Numbered from the stretch's first letter, positions 1 to 7,600 are shown. The stretch is DNA of 15,934 nucleotides from an uncultured Collinsella sp. (GCA_934650975.1 CAKUFW010000043.1:1-15934); one strand, 5' to 3'. Notes: a model not told the origin generated them from the sequence alone. Program-made: numbers and translations.

Positions 1-1517
1 ACCATGCCGCGCAGGGTATCGGCGCCCTGGAAGTCGTTGATGGACAGGAACTGGTCAAAGCCAAAGTCCTTGTACACATTCTCGCGGTTCCAGTTGGTCG
101 CATGGTTGGGGTGCATGGCCGTGGTGGAATAGCCGAGCGATTTGAACTGCTCTGCCAGGTTCCCGGTCGTCTCCATGTTGTAGATGGTGTAGGGGTACAC
201 GCCCGAGCCCAGGTTGGCCATGGAGTTGCCGGTCATAAACTCAAACTCGGTATTGGCGGTACCGCCGCCGTAGGCGCTCACATAGAGCTTGCCGCGGCTG
301 AGGCAGTTGGACAGGTTCTTAAAGTACTGCGGGCCCTCGTAGCCGGCGCGCATCTCCTGGTAGATCGACAGATCCGAGAACGTCTCGTTCATGATGGCGA
401 TGACCGTGGGCTTCTCGCTATCGAACTGCTCCTTTGCGGCAGCGCGCTCGTCGCTCTTGGCGGCATCGGACTTGTCGTAGGCCTTGGCGTACTTTTTGAG
501 CGTTGCCTTGGCATCGTCGACGGAGTAGTCGGCGGGTTTGGGCGGCTTGATGGACTGCGCTGCGCTAATAAAGGCGGGCAGGTAGCCCTCGCGCCAGTAG
601 CTCTCGAGCGGGCGCCAGGTGTAGACGGTGATGCCGAGGGTGTTGTAGTAGTCGATGAGCGTGACGTGTGCGGTCACGCCACCCAGGCACAGCACCGCCA
701 CGAGCAGGTTGGTGAGCAGCATGCGCTTGGCGTTGGCGGCGCCCTTCTGACGGTGCGGCGCGACCAGGCCGGCGTACTCGCACAGCAGCATGGCGATGGC
801 GGTAAAGCCCATGGATAGCACGCAGAACAGCGAGATCGAGAAGGTGTAGCCGGTGCCGGCGACTGCGGCGGCGGTGGAAATGGCCGAAAGATCGCCCGGC
901 TGGATGGGCATGGATTTAAACGTGATGACGAAGAACTCGGCAATGCCTAGGACAAAGAGGGCAAAGGCCAGGACCGCGGGAGCTGCGCCGTGGCGCTGGA
1001 ATAGGAAGAACAGGCCGGTCATGAGCACGGTGATGATGGCCCACTCGAGCAGGATGCACAGGGGGTAGACCCAGGTAAAGTCGTGGTTGGACGAGACTTC
1101 CATGCCCAGCAGCGCAAAGACGCCGGCGAGCAGCAGGCACAGGACCGCGGCGACGAGCGGTTTGCCCACAAAGGCGCCGCGCAGGCGGGCAAGCTTGCCA
1201 GTGGGGGCGGGAGCATCGGATCCGGCGAATGCAAAGACGCGCGGGGCGATGCGGTCGCGGGCGATGCTCGCCCAGGCGCATCCGGTAAGGATGGCATTGG
1301 TCAGGATGAGCATCACAAAGGCGAGCGGCTCGTTTTGGGCGACGAGGCCAATAGCGCCCCAGACGGTCAAAAAGAGCTGGAACAGGCCGAAGGCGACACT
1401 CCAGGCGATGGCGCCTTTGGCGACGGTGCCCGACTGTGCGCGAATGGCCTTGGCCTCGCGCAAGACAAGGTAGACGGTCGCCGCAAGACCGACGAGCGAG
1501 ATGGCGGCAGCGAACAT
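1..1517 (-). CDS. LTA synthase family membrane sulfatase (C-terminus outside window)
   Basis: The minus frame is open from an ATG at 1517 to the left edge, giving 505 complete codons. The start is supported by GAGGAG about 8 nt upstream. Roughly the first 300 residues are hydrophobic, with several membrane spans. An extracellular alkaline-phosphatase/sulfatase domain follows, opening with IAIMNETFSD (Glu378, matching the metal-binding Glu of LtaS). Next comes SAYGGGTANTEFEFMTGNSM, whose Thr420 aligns with the catalytic threonine nucleophile. Proteins of this family transfer glycerol-phosphate from phosphatidylglycerol to a glycolipid or other acceptor on the outer membrane face. An unbroken stretch of domain continues to the edge, so roughly the last quarter is missing. 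I infer a phosphoglycerol transferase; the acceptor (true LTA, lipoglycan or capsule) cannot be read from sequence. Confidence 0.88.
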   Translation of the reverse strand, partial: MFAAAISLVGLAATVYLVLREAKAIRAQSGTVAKGAIAWSVAFGLFQLFLTVWGAIGLVAQNEPLAFVMLILTNAILTGCAWASIARDRIAPRVFAFAGSDAPAPTGKLARLRGAFVGKPLVAAVLCLLLAGVFALLGMEVSSNHDFTWVYPLCILLEWAIITVLMTGLFFLFQRHGAAPAVLAFALFVLGIAEFFVITFKSMPIQPGDLSAISTAAAVAGTGYTFSISLFCVLSMGFTAIAMLLCEYAGLVAPHRQKGAANAKRMLLTNLLVAVLCLGGVTAHVTLIDYYNTLGITVYTWRPLESYWREGYLPAFISAAQSIKPPKPADYSVDDAKATLKKYAKAYDKSDAAKSDERAAAKEQFDSEKPTVIAIMNETFSDLSIYQEMRAGYEGPQYFKNLSNCLSRGKLYVSAYGGGTANTEFEFMTGNSMANLGSGVYPYTIYNMETTGNLAEQFKSLGYSTTAMHPNHATNWNRENVYKDFGFDQFLSINDFQGADTLRGM

Positions 1518-1731
1518 GCTGAGACTCCTCACAAACTTAAAACCTACGAAAGCGGGGATTTACCCGATTGTTACCAAGATATGCGCTGCAATTGGTGGCT
1601 GCGCACAACAACCAGCCATATTAACGCGCATGTGTGGCGGTGTGGCGCAATGTAGTGGTGACCTGCGCGATAATGGACGGGAATTACACGGAAACGTAAA
1701 GGCTTCTTAAAGAAATGGCGAGGGTAGGGCG

Positions 1732-2604
1732 ATGAGCGAGCAGGTTTGCAAGGCTGACATGGGCGGCGACGGAGCTGCGGTCGTGGATACGTACGGCTAT
1801 CCGGTCGAAGCTACGGGCAACGCGGTGCTGGACATCTTGGAGCAACGTTCTTCCACACGTGCCTTTGCGCGCGATGATGACGAGCTCCCCGTGGCGGTGA
1901 CCGACGAGCAGCGCGCGGCGATCCTGCACGCGGCGAGCCGCGCGCCGTCGGCAGGCGCCATGATGATGTACTCCATCGTGAGCATTCGCGAGCAGGCCAC
2001 GCTCGACCGCTTGGCCGACCTGTGCGACCACCAGCCCATGATCGCCAAGGCGCCGTGGGCGCTTATATTTGTGGTCGACTACGCCAAGTGGATCGACCTG
2101 TTTGAGCATGTGGGCTGCTTTGAGCCCGAGTTCGTCGAACGCACGGGCAAGCAACCCCGCCGCGCGCCGGGTCTGGGCGACTTTGCCATCGCGGCGCAGG
2201 ACGCCGTGATCGCCGCACAAAACGCTGTGGTTGCCGCCGAGGCTCTGGGGCTGGGAAGCTGCTACATCGGCGACATCGTCGAGAATGCCGAGGAGGTTGC
2301 CGCGCTGCTCGATTTGCCGCCCTATACCATGCCGCTGTCGATGCTCATTATCGGCACGCCCCGTAAGGAGCGCCCGGCGATCGCACATCCCGTGGTGAAC
2401 CTGGTGCACGAGGAGCGTTACTGTCGCGCCGACGCCGCGACCATGGATGCTCAGGTGGCCGAGATGGACGCGATGTTCCGTCCGCATGCCCGCGAGGTGG
2501 GGGAGCGCGTGGTGGATATCTACACCCGCAAGCACACGAGTCCCTTTATGGCCGAGATGAGCCGCTCCATGGAGTGGTGGTTCAAGAACTGGCTCGGCAA
2601 GTAA
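1732..2604 (+). CDS. nitroreductase family FMN-dependent oxidoreductase
   Basis: A 290-aa protein starting at an ATG preceded by a GAGGGTAGGG Shine-Dalgarno. Nitroreductase-fold signatures are RSSTRAF (residues 39-45, phosphate-binding arginines for FMN), RAPSAGAMMMY (70-80, FMN-binding loop) and LGLGSCYIGDI (172-182). These enzymes are cytoplasmic homodimers that use NAD(P)H to reduce nitro groups, quinones or flavins; the physiological substrate cannot be assigned. Two features are less common: a 30-residue N-terminal lead before the core, and a C-terminal tail of about 75 residues after the core that ends in a Trp-rich segment. The gene is monocistronic in appearance, divergent from the LTA-synthase-type gene and followed by a palindrome. 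Whether the distal half of its 214-bp upstream gap holds its promoter is unclear: I see no convincing -35/-10 pair. Confidence 0.88.
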   Translation: MSEQVCKADMGGDGAAVVDTYGYPVEATGNAVLDILEQRSSTRAFARDDDELPVAVTDEQRAAILHAASRAPSAGAMMMYSIVSIREQATLDRLADLCDHQPMIAKAPWALIFVVDYAKWIDLFEHVGCFEPEFVERTGKQPRRAPGLGDFAIAAQDAVIAAQNAVVAAEALGLGSCYIGDIVENAEEVAALLDLPPYTMPLSMLIIGTPRKERPAIAHPVVNLVHEERYCRADAATMDAQVAEMDAMFRPHAREVGERVVDIYTRKHTSPFMAEMSRSMEWWFKNWLGK

Positions 2605-2613
2605 CGGATGCGA

Positions 2614-2648
2614 CGGTGTGACAAAGGGACAGTCCCTTTGTCACACCG
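2614..2648. repeat. perfect 17-bp palindrome (intergenic repeat-like element)
   Basis: The arms cggtgtgacaaagggac (2614-2630) and gtccctttgtcacaccg (2632-2648) are perfectly complementary with a single central base. The element starts 10 bp after the nitroreductase stop. No T-tract follows on the plus strand, so it does not look like a standard intrinsic terminator. Its inner ACAAAGG/CCTTTGT stem is shared with the hairpin at 5076-5114, suggesting a dispersed palindromic family. It could still help to end nitroreductase transcription or protect its 3' end. Confidence 0.8.
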
Positions 2649-2663
2649 CATATCGCCGCAGTG

Positions 2664-2681
2664 GCATAAAGGCCGCATAAA
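2664..2681 (+). promoter_or_regulatory. GCATAAA 7-4-7 direct repeat upstream of kup, candidate response-regulator box
   Basis: GCATAAA occurs at 2664-2670 and again at 2675-2681, separated by GGCC. Two 7-bp direct repeats with a 4-bp spacer (11-bp period, same helix face) is the layout bound by OmpR/PhoB-family regulators. A member of that family, the KdpE-like protein, is encoded at 6773-7486. The box ends about 48 bp upstream of the kup -10 element. Binding is inference. Confidence 0.4.
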
Positions 2682-2729
2682 TGTTTATCTAGCTGGGAAA
2701 CAGTGCCGTGCAAACATGGGCCGATTACC

Positions 2730-2735
2730 TATAAT
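2730..2735 (+). promoter_or_regulatory. kup promoter -10 element
   Basis: A consensus TATAAT lies 35 bp upstream of the kup start. The -35 region at about 2707-2713 is poor (GTGCAA with a 16-bp spacer), as expected for a promoter needing an activator. It would give a leader of about 29 nt. Confidence 0.5.
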
Positions 2736-2770
2736 CCCTTCGAACATTAAAGTTGGGAGGAAACCGGCTT

Positions 2771-4798
2771 ATGGAACAAAAGGCCAAGGAGGCAGCTTCG
2801 CATGCTGCGATTCCGGTGAGCATCTCGGCGATGCTCGTCACGCTGGGCGTGGTGTATGGCGATATCGGCACCAGCCCCATGTATGTGACCAAGGCACTCG
2901 TTGCCGGCAACGGCGGCATCGGAAGCGTCACGGAGGAGTTCGTGCTCGGTGCGCTCTCCCTTGTCGTGTGGACGGTTACGCTGCTGACGACCATCAAGTA
3001 CGTGCTCATCTCGCTGCGCGCCGACAACCACGGTGAGGGCGGTATCTTCGCCCTGTACAGCCTGGTCAAGCGCTGCGGCAAGTGGCTCATCATCCCTGCC
3101 ATGCTGGGCGGTGCCGCGTTGCTTGCCGACGGCATCCTCACGCCGGCCGTCACCGTGACCACGGCAATCGAGGGTCTGCGCACCATCCCGGCGGTGCACG
3201 CCGTGCTGGGCGACGACCAGGGTCGCGTTGTCGCCATCACGCTTGCCATTATCATCGTGCTCTTCTTGGTGCAGCGCATCGGTACGGCCAAGATCGGTCA
3301 TGCCTTTGGCCCCATCATGACGCTGTGGTTCCTGTTCTTGGGCGGCACGGGTCTGTTTTTTGTCTTCCAGCATCCCGCCGTGCTGCTGTGCCTCAACCCG
3401 GTGCGCGGCATTGCCTTTTTGCTGAGCCCCAACAACCACGCGGGCATCATGATCTTGGGCAGCTGCTTCCTCGCCACCACCGGCGCCGAGGCACTCTACT
3501 CCGACATGGGCCATGTGGGCCGTGGCAACATCTACGCCACCTGGCCGTTTGTTAAGTGCTGCCTGCTGCTGTCCTACATGGGCCAGGGCGCTTGGCTTAT
3601 CAACAATGCTGCCAACCCCGAGCTCATGGGCATTGCCGACCTCAACCCGTTCTACCAGATGCTCGCTCCCGGCCTGCGCCCGTTTGCCGTCGGCCTTTCC
3701 ACCATCGCGGCCATCATCGCCTCGCAGGCACTCATCACCGGCGCGTTCTCGCTGGTGTCCGAGGCCAGCCGTCTGGACCTCATGCCGCACATGCAGGTCT
3801 TCTATCCGGCCGAGACCAAGGGCCAGCTCTACATTCCCATGGTCAACAACGTCATGCTCGTGGGCTGCGTCATCGTGGTGCTGCTGTTCCAGAACTCCGC
3901 GCACATGGAAGCCGCTTACGGCCTGGCCATTACGCTCACCATGATGTGCACCACGCTGCTGCTCTTCTTCTACCTGCACGAGGAGCGCAAGCTCAAGGTC
4001 GCACCGTGGGTCTTCGCCGCTTTCTTCCTTTTGCTTGAGGGCTTCTTCTTTGTGAGTTCGCTCACCAAGTTCTTCCACGGCGGCTACTTCACCATCCTCA
4101 TGGCCGCGCTCATCATGGGCGTCATGGTGTGCTGGTACAACGGCACGGCGGTCGAGCAGCGCCAGTTTACGCTGCTGCCGCTGCGCAGCTATCTGCCGCA
4201 GCTCAAGCGTCTGCGCGACGACGACCGTTACGAGCGCATGAGCGACAACATCGTGTACCTGACCAAGGATACCCATACCGACTACATCGACCGCGACATT
4301 GTCTACTCGATTCTGGACAAGCATCCCAAGCGCGCCCGCGCCTGGTGGTTCGTCAACGTCGAGACCATGGACGAGCCGTACACGTTTGCCTATTCGGTCG
4401 AGACGTTCGACACCGACTACGTCTTCCGCGTGCACCTGTACCTGGGCTATAAGGTCAACCAGCGCGTCAATGCCTACCTGCGCCAGGTCGTTCAGGATCT
4501 TGCCGCCACCGGCGAGCTGCCCGCGCAAAAGCATGACTACTCGGTCTACAAGGACCCGGGCAACATCGGCACGTTCAAGTTCGTCATGATCCGCAAGCTG
4601 CTGGCGCCCGAGAGCGACGTGGAGCCCAGCGAGCGCACGGCCATCACGCTCAAGTACATTATCCGCCGCGCCGCCGGCACGCCCGCGCGCTGGTACGGCC
4701 TGGAGAACTCCAACGTGAGCTTTGAGTACGTGCCGCTGTTCACCAAGTTCAAGGCCGTGAACAAGATGCAGCGCCTGGCGCCCAACGAGCGCCCGTAG
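2771..4798 (+). CDS. kup: Kup/KUP-family potassium uptake transporter
   Basis: A 675-aa protein of normal length for the KUP/HAK/KT family, which imports K+ with protons across the cytoplasmic membrane. Diagnostic motifs are GVVYGDIGTSPMY (residues 26-38) in the first span and LRADNHGEGG (82-91) in the loop after the second. About twelve hydrophobic spans occupy the first 430 residues, followed by a hydrophilic cytoplasmic domain of about 240 residues. I chose the ATG at 2771 because GGGAGG lies 10 nt upstream; the in-frame TTG at 2753 lies before that ribosome binding site. A consensus TATAAT and a 7-4-7 direct repeat lie upstream. It is followed 61 bp later by a small membrane protein gene, then by a KdpD/KdpE-type pair, which suggests regulation by potassium status. 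Confidence 0.95.
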   Translation: MEQKAKEAASHAAIPVSISAMLVTLGVVYGDIGTSPMYVTKALVAGNGGIGSVTEEFVLGALSLVVWTVTLLTTIKYVLISLRADNHGEGGIFALYSLVKRCGKWLIIPAMLGGAALLADGILTPAVTVTTAIEGLRTIPAVHAVLGDDQGRVVAITLAIIIVLFLVQRIGTAKIGHAFGPIMTLWFLFLGGTGLFFVFQHPAVLLCLNPVRGIAFLLSPNNHAGIMILGSCFLATTGAEALYSDMGHVGRGNIYATWPFVKCCLLLSYMGQGAWLINNAANPELMGIADLNPFYQMLAPGLRPFAVGLSTIAAIIASQALITGAFSLVSEASRLDLMPHMQVFYPAETKGQLYIPMVNNVMLVGCVIVVLLFQNSAHMEAAYGLAITLTMMCTTLLLFFYLHEERKLKVAPWVFAAFFLLLEGFFFVSSLTKFFHGGYFTILMAALIMGVMVCWYNGTAVEQRQFTLLPLRSYLPQLKRLRDDDRYERMSDNIVYLTKDTHTDYIDRDIVYSILDKHPKRARAWWFVNVETMDEPYTFAYSVETFDTDYVFRVHLYLGYKVNQRVNAYLRQVVQDLAATGELPAQKHDYSVYKDPGNIGTFKFVMIRKLLAPESDVEPSERTAITLKYIIRRAAGTPARWYGLENSNVSFEYVPLFTKFKAVNKMQRLAPNERP

Positions 4799-4859
4799 GC
4801 GTCGGCGGGCTACACGGGGTTGATTATCGATGGATGAAGTAAAAGCCGGGGAGGTAAAC

Positions 4860-5030
4860 ATGGATGCAAGGACACTCGATGTCCGCGAGGTGGGTATCGA
4901 CGCCGCCGAGGACCAGTTCTTCACGAACCGAGCCAACATGGACATGGCCGATCGCGTGATCTCGGTCGTGGCGCTGGTATTTGCCGCGGCGTGCGTCTGC
5001 GCCTTGCTCGCGCACGTGCTGTTTGTCTAG
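4860..5030 (+). CDS. 56-aa single-span membrane protein downstream of kup, unknown function
   Basis: I do not recognise a family. A very good Shine-Dalgarno (GGGGAGG, 4848-4854) sits 5 nt before the ATG at 4860, which I prefer over an in-frame ATG at 4830 that has no clear ribosome binding site. The 56-aa product has an acidic N-terminal half of about 33 residues. A single hydrophobic segment of about 22 residues (VISVVALVFAAACVCALLAH...) then runs almost to the C-terminus. Arg just before the span and none after it predict a cytoplasmic N-terminus. The gene lies 61 bp after kup on the same strand, so co-transcription is likely. By position it could be a Kup partner or regulator, analogous to KdpF or other small transporter subunits, but that is inference. 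Codon use resembles its neighbours. Confidence 0.65.
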   Translation: MDARTLDVREVGIDAAEDQFFTNRANMDMADRVISVVALVFAAACVCALLAHVLFV

Positions 5031-5075
5031 CGACTGCCGGTAGTAAAGGCTTTACACTTAGAACCACCACAAGGG

Positions 5076-5122
5076 AAACCACCACAAAGGTGCCTGGCCC
5101 CTTTGTGGTGGTTTTTGTTTTT
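5076..5122 (+). terminator. hairpin with T-tract immediately upstream of the kinase RBS (terminator or attenuator)
   Basis: The arms aaaccaccacaaagg (5076-5090) and cctttgtggtggttt (5100-5114) pair perfectly over 15 bp around a 9-nt loop, followed by TTTTTGTTTTT (5112-5122). This has the form of an intrinsic terminator. The GGAGG of the next gene begins about 4 nt after it, so transcripts reaching the kinase must pass through it. A second copy of the 11-nt arm core AACCACCACAA lies at 5062-5072 and could pair alternatively. The inner ACAAAGG/CCTTTGT stem matches the palindrome at 2614-2648. Confidence 0.7.
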
Positions 5123-5136
5123 GAGGGAGGGGTACG

Positions 5137-6768
5137 GTGCCGATGGACGCCCGCGCGGACGGCGATCTTGCCGAGAACTTTTGGTGGCGGCGCTCGGCGC
5201 GGGTGCGCCGCGGGCTCCTGTACGACTCCGGTGTGTCGGTGGGGCTGTTGGCGGCGGCGACGGTTGTGGGCGCATTGCTCGACCGACCCGGTCTTGCCCC
5301 GAGCGTCATGATTGTGTACGTGCTCGCCGTGCAGCTGTGCGCGTTTTTTACCTGGAGCCGCCTGTACTGTCTGCTGAGCTCGGTTGCAGCCGTTGCGCTC
5401 TACAACTTTTTGTTCATCGAGCCGCGGTACTCCCTAACGTTTATCGACCACATTCATCCCGGCATGTTTTTCATCATGTTCGTGGTCTCGCTCGTGTCGA
5501 GTTCAATCGCGCTGGCACTGCGCCGTGCCTTGGCACAGGCCGCTGCTAGCGACCACCGTACGCAGATGGTGCTCGAGACCAACCGCATGTTGCAGCGCTG
5601 CGCCGACGAGCCGCAGATTGTGCATGCCATGGCCACGCAGCTGGCGCGCCTTTCGGGCTGCCCGGTCGTGTGGTACAGCGCCGATACCGAGGATGATGAC
5701 CTGCTGCCGCGCGCGACCTATACGGCGGTGGGCGATGCCGCGCCGGTGCACGAGCTGGCGCCGCAGATGCCGCCGCGGCTCTCGGCGTCCGCCTATGTGG
5801 GAACGCCGCTCGACGCCACCTATGGCGGCTCGGCGTTTTATGGCATCTACCTGACGGTTCGCACGGGCGACGGCTTCGTGCGCTCGGGCGACCCCGCCTC
5901 GGTGGTTGGCGTGCTGGCTATCGTTGCCGAGCCCGACGTGTTGACGCACGAAGAGCGGATGCTGGCCGATGCCATTGTGAGCGAAGGCGAGCTGGCGATC
6001 GACCGCGCCCGTGCCATGAAGGCCCGCGAGGAGGCGGCGGTGCTCGCCAAAAACGAGCAGCTGCGTGCCAACCTGCTGCGCTCCATCTCGCACGATTTGC
6101 GCACGCCGCTCACGAGCATCTCGGGCAATGCTGACGTGCTGCTCGACCAGGGCTCAACCGGCACGGCGGTGCTCGACGCCCAGACGCGTCGCAACATGCT
6201 GCTGTCCATTCGCTCGGATGCGCTGTGGCTCAACGCCACCGTCGAGAACCTGCTTGCCATCACCAAGCTCGAGGGCGGCGGTATGCATCTGTCGACCACG
6301 CTCGAGCTCATGGACGATATCGTCGAGGAGGCGCTGCGCCACGTGAACCCCGCCGTGCGCGAGCACGAGCTCAAGGTGGTTGCGTGCGACGAGCCGGCAC
6401 TCGTTAACGTCGACGCGCGCCTGATGGTGCAGCTCGTGGTGAATTTGGTGAATAATGCCATCACGTATACGCCGGCGGGCTCGCATATCGTGATTTCGAT
6501 TGGCGTCGACGAGGGGCGCGTGACGTGCTCGGTCGCCGATGACGGCCCTGGCATTGCGCCCGAGGACCGCGACCGCATCTTTGAGTCGTTCTACACCGCC
6601 AACCATGGCTTGGCCGACAGCCATCGCAGCGTGGGCCTGGGACTTTCGCTCTGCCGCTCCATTGCGCTGGCGCATGGCGGTAGCATAGAAGTTGCCGCGG
6701 CGGATCCGCACGGCTCGGTCTTTACGATCGAGCTTCCCACCGCCGACGTTTCGTTTGATAAGGAGTAG
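5137..6768 (+). CDS. kdpD: KdpD-type sensor histidine kinase lacking the N-terminal KdpD and USP domains
   Basis: A 543-aa membrane kinase; E. coli KdpD has about 890 residues. It begins almost directly with the DUF4118 four-span membrane region (about residues 27-130, including YNFLFIEPRYSLTF at 89-102, typical of KdpD). A GAF-like domain (about 145-290) follows. The HisKA H-box is SISHDLRTPLTS with His319. The ATPase domain has an N-box around VNLVNNAITYTP (435-446), G1 DDGPGI (468-473) and G2 GLGLSL (500-505), so catalysis looks intact. Missing are the cytoplasmic KdpD ATPase-like domain and the USP domain that binds c-di-AMP in some Firmicutes. I chose the GTG at 5137 because GGAGG ends 6 nt before it; the ATG at 5143 is the alternative. 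The stop overlaps the Shine-Dalgarno of the regulator gene, indicating translational coupling. It probably senses K+ or envelope ionic state. Confidence 0.88.
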   Translation: MPMDARADGDLAENFWWRRSARVRRGLLYDSGVSVGLLAAATVVGALLDRPGLAPSVMIVYVLAVQLCAFFTWSRLYCLLSSVAAVALYNFLFIEPRYSLTFIDHIHPGMFFIMFVVSLVSSSIALALRRALAQAAASDHRTQMVLETNRMLQRCADEPQIVHAMATQLARLSGCPVVWYSADTEDDDLLPRATYTAVGDAAPVHELAPQMPPRLSASAYVGTPLDATYGGSAFYGIYLTVRTGDGFVRSGDPASVVGVLAIVAEPDVLTHEERMLADAIVSEGELAIDRARAMKAREEAAVLAKNEQLRANLLRSISHDLRTPLTSISGNADVLLDQGSTGTAVLDAQTRRNMLLSIRSDALWLNATVENLLAITKLEGGGMHLSTTLELMDDIVEEALRHVNPAVREHELKVVACDEPALVNVDARLMVQLVVNLVNNAITYTPAGSHIVISIGVDEGRVTCSVADDGPGIAPEDRDRIFESFYTANHGLADSHRSVGLGLSLCRSIALAHGGSIEVAAADPHGSVFTIELPTADVSFDKE

Positions 6769-6772
6769 CGCT

Positions 6773-7486
6773 GTGCCGAACTCTGCTGTTAAACCGCTGA
6801 TCTTGGTCGTTGAGGACGACCCCGCCGTCCGCAACCTGATTGTTGCCGCGCTCGAGGCGCACGGGCTGCGTCATATGGCCGTGGAGACTGGACACGCCGC
6901 CATTGCCGCTGCGTCGTCGCAGGCGCCGAGCATCGTGCTGCTCGACCTGGGCTTGCCCGATATGGACGGCGTCAAGGTGGTGGAGTCGGTGCGCGCGTGG
7001 TCGGGCATGCCGATTATCGTGGTCTCGGCACGCAGCGAGGATGCGGACAAGATCCGTGCGCTCGATGCCGGTGCCGACGACTATCTGACCAAGCCGTTTT
7101 CGGTCGAGGAGCTGCTGGCGCGCATCCGCACGACGCTCAGGCGCCTTTCGTATGCACAGATTGGTGTGGGTTCGTCCGAGGGCGCGTTCGATACCGGCGA
7201 GCTGCATATTGATTACGACGCCGGCATCGCCACGATGGATGGCGAAGAACTGCACCTGACGCCCATCGAGTACAAGTTGCTGTGCCTGCTGGCCCATAAT
7301 GCCGACAAGGTGCTCACGCACCAGTTTATCTTGCACGAGATCTGGGGCACGGCGACCAAGAGCGACCTGGCGAGCCTGCGCGTCTTTATGGGCACGCTGC
7401 GCAAGAAGATCGAGTCCGACCCCGCGCACCCGCGCTACATCCAAACCCACGTAGGCATCGGCTACCGCCTGGTCACCCAAGGCTAA
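6773..7486 (+). CDS. kdpE: KdpE-like OmpR-family response regulator
   Basis: A 237-aa DNA-binding response regulator. The receiver domain has the acidic pair in VVEDD (residues 12-16), phospho-acceptor Asp58 in LLDLGLPDMDG, and conserved Lys107 in DYLTKPF. A C-terminal OmpR/PhoB winged helix follows (about 135-235; HLTPIEYKLLCLL and RYIQTHVGIGYRL are typical). The start is a GTG at 6773, 4 nt after the kinase stop, with AGGAG overlapping that stop codon and a 7-nt spacing; upstream in-frame ATGs lie inside the kinase gene and lack a site. It is the obvious partner of the preceding kinase. No kdpFABC is present in the window, so its likely local target is kup, where a 7-4-7 direct repeat lies. 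The gene ends before two large palindromes. Confidence 0.92.
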   Translation: MPNSAVKPLILVVEDDPAVRNLIVAALEAHGLRHMAVETGHAAIAAASSQAPSIVLLDLGLPDMDGVKVVESVRAWSGMPIIVVSARSEDADKIRALDAGADDYLTKPFSVEELLARIRTTLRRLSYAQIGVGSSEGAFDTGELHIDYDAGIATMDGEELHLTPIEYKLLCLLAHNADKVLTHQFILHEIWGTATKSDLASLRVFMGTLRKKIESDPAHPRYIQTHVGIGYRLVTQG

Positions 7487-7509
7487 GCTGCCCCCTGCTT
7501 TTGGCGCAT

Positions 7510-7592
7510 GGGTAGCTAATTTGGGACGGGGCTTTTTTGACTGCTTTGTATTTAAAAGCAGTCAAAAAAGCCCCGTCCCAAATTAGCTACCC
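7510..7592. repeat. 83-bp perfect palindrome with 38-bp arms
   Basis: The arms 7510-7547 and 7555-7592 are exact reverse complements over 38 bp, with a 7-nt loop (GTATTTA). They contain the block GGGACGGGGCTTTTTT and its complement. The element begins 23 bp after the response-regulator stop, between convergent genes. Such a long perfect stem exceeds what termination needs, so it may be a mobile intergenic repeat that also insulates the two transcription units. Confidence 0.85.
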
Positions 7593-7600
7593 GATCAGTG

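Noticed and set aside
1632..1647. Tandem GTGTGGCG repeat between the LTA-synthase-type and nitroreductase genes.
   Set aside because: Only two 8-bp units, with no phasing to a recognisable promoter; plausible by chance in GC-rich sequence.
2605..2770. A c-di-AMP (ydaO-type) riboswitch upstream of kup, as often found before K+ genes.
   Set aside because: The TATAAT leaves a leader of only about 29 nt, and I see no ydaO-like conserved core in the gap.
2747..4945. A 732-codon open frame antisense to kup, and similar long frames antisense to the rlmKL-like and EIIC genes (7626-9647 plus, 13897-15294 minus).
   Set aside because: Low-complexity His/Gly/Arg/Asp-rich translations, no ribosome binding site and perfect overlap with well-supported genes: typical shadows in high-GC DNA.
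5043..5055. Small palindrome GTAAAGGCTTTAC as a regulator site for the kinase gene.
   Set aside because: Short, with no neighbouring promoter elements I can recognise; not enough to call an operator.
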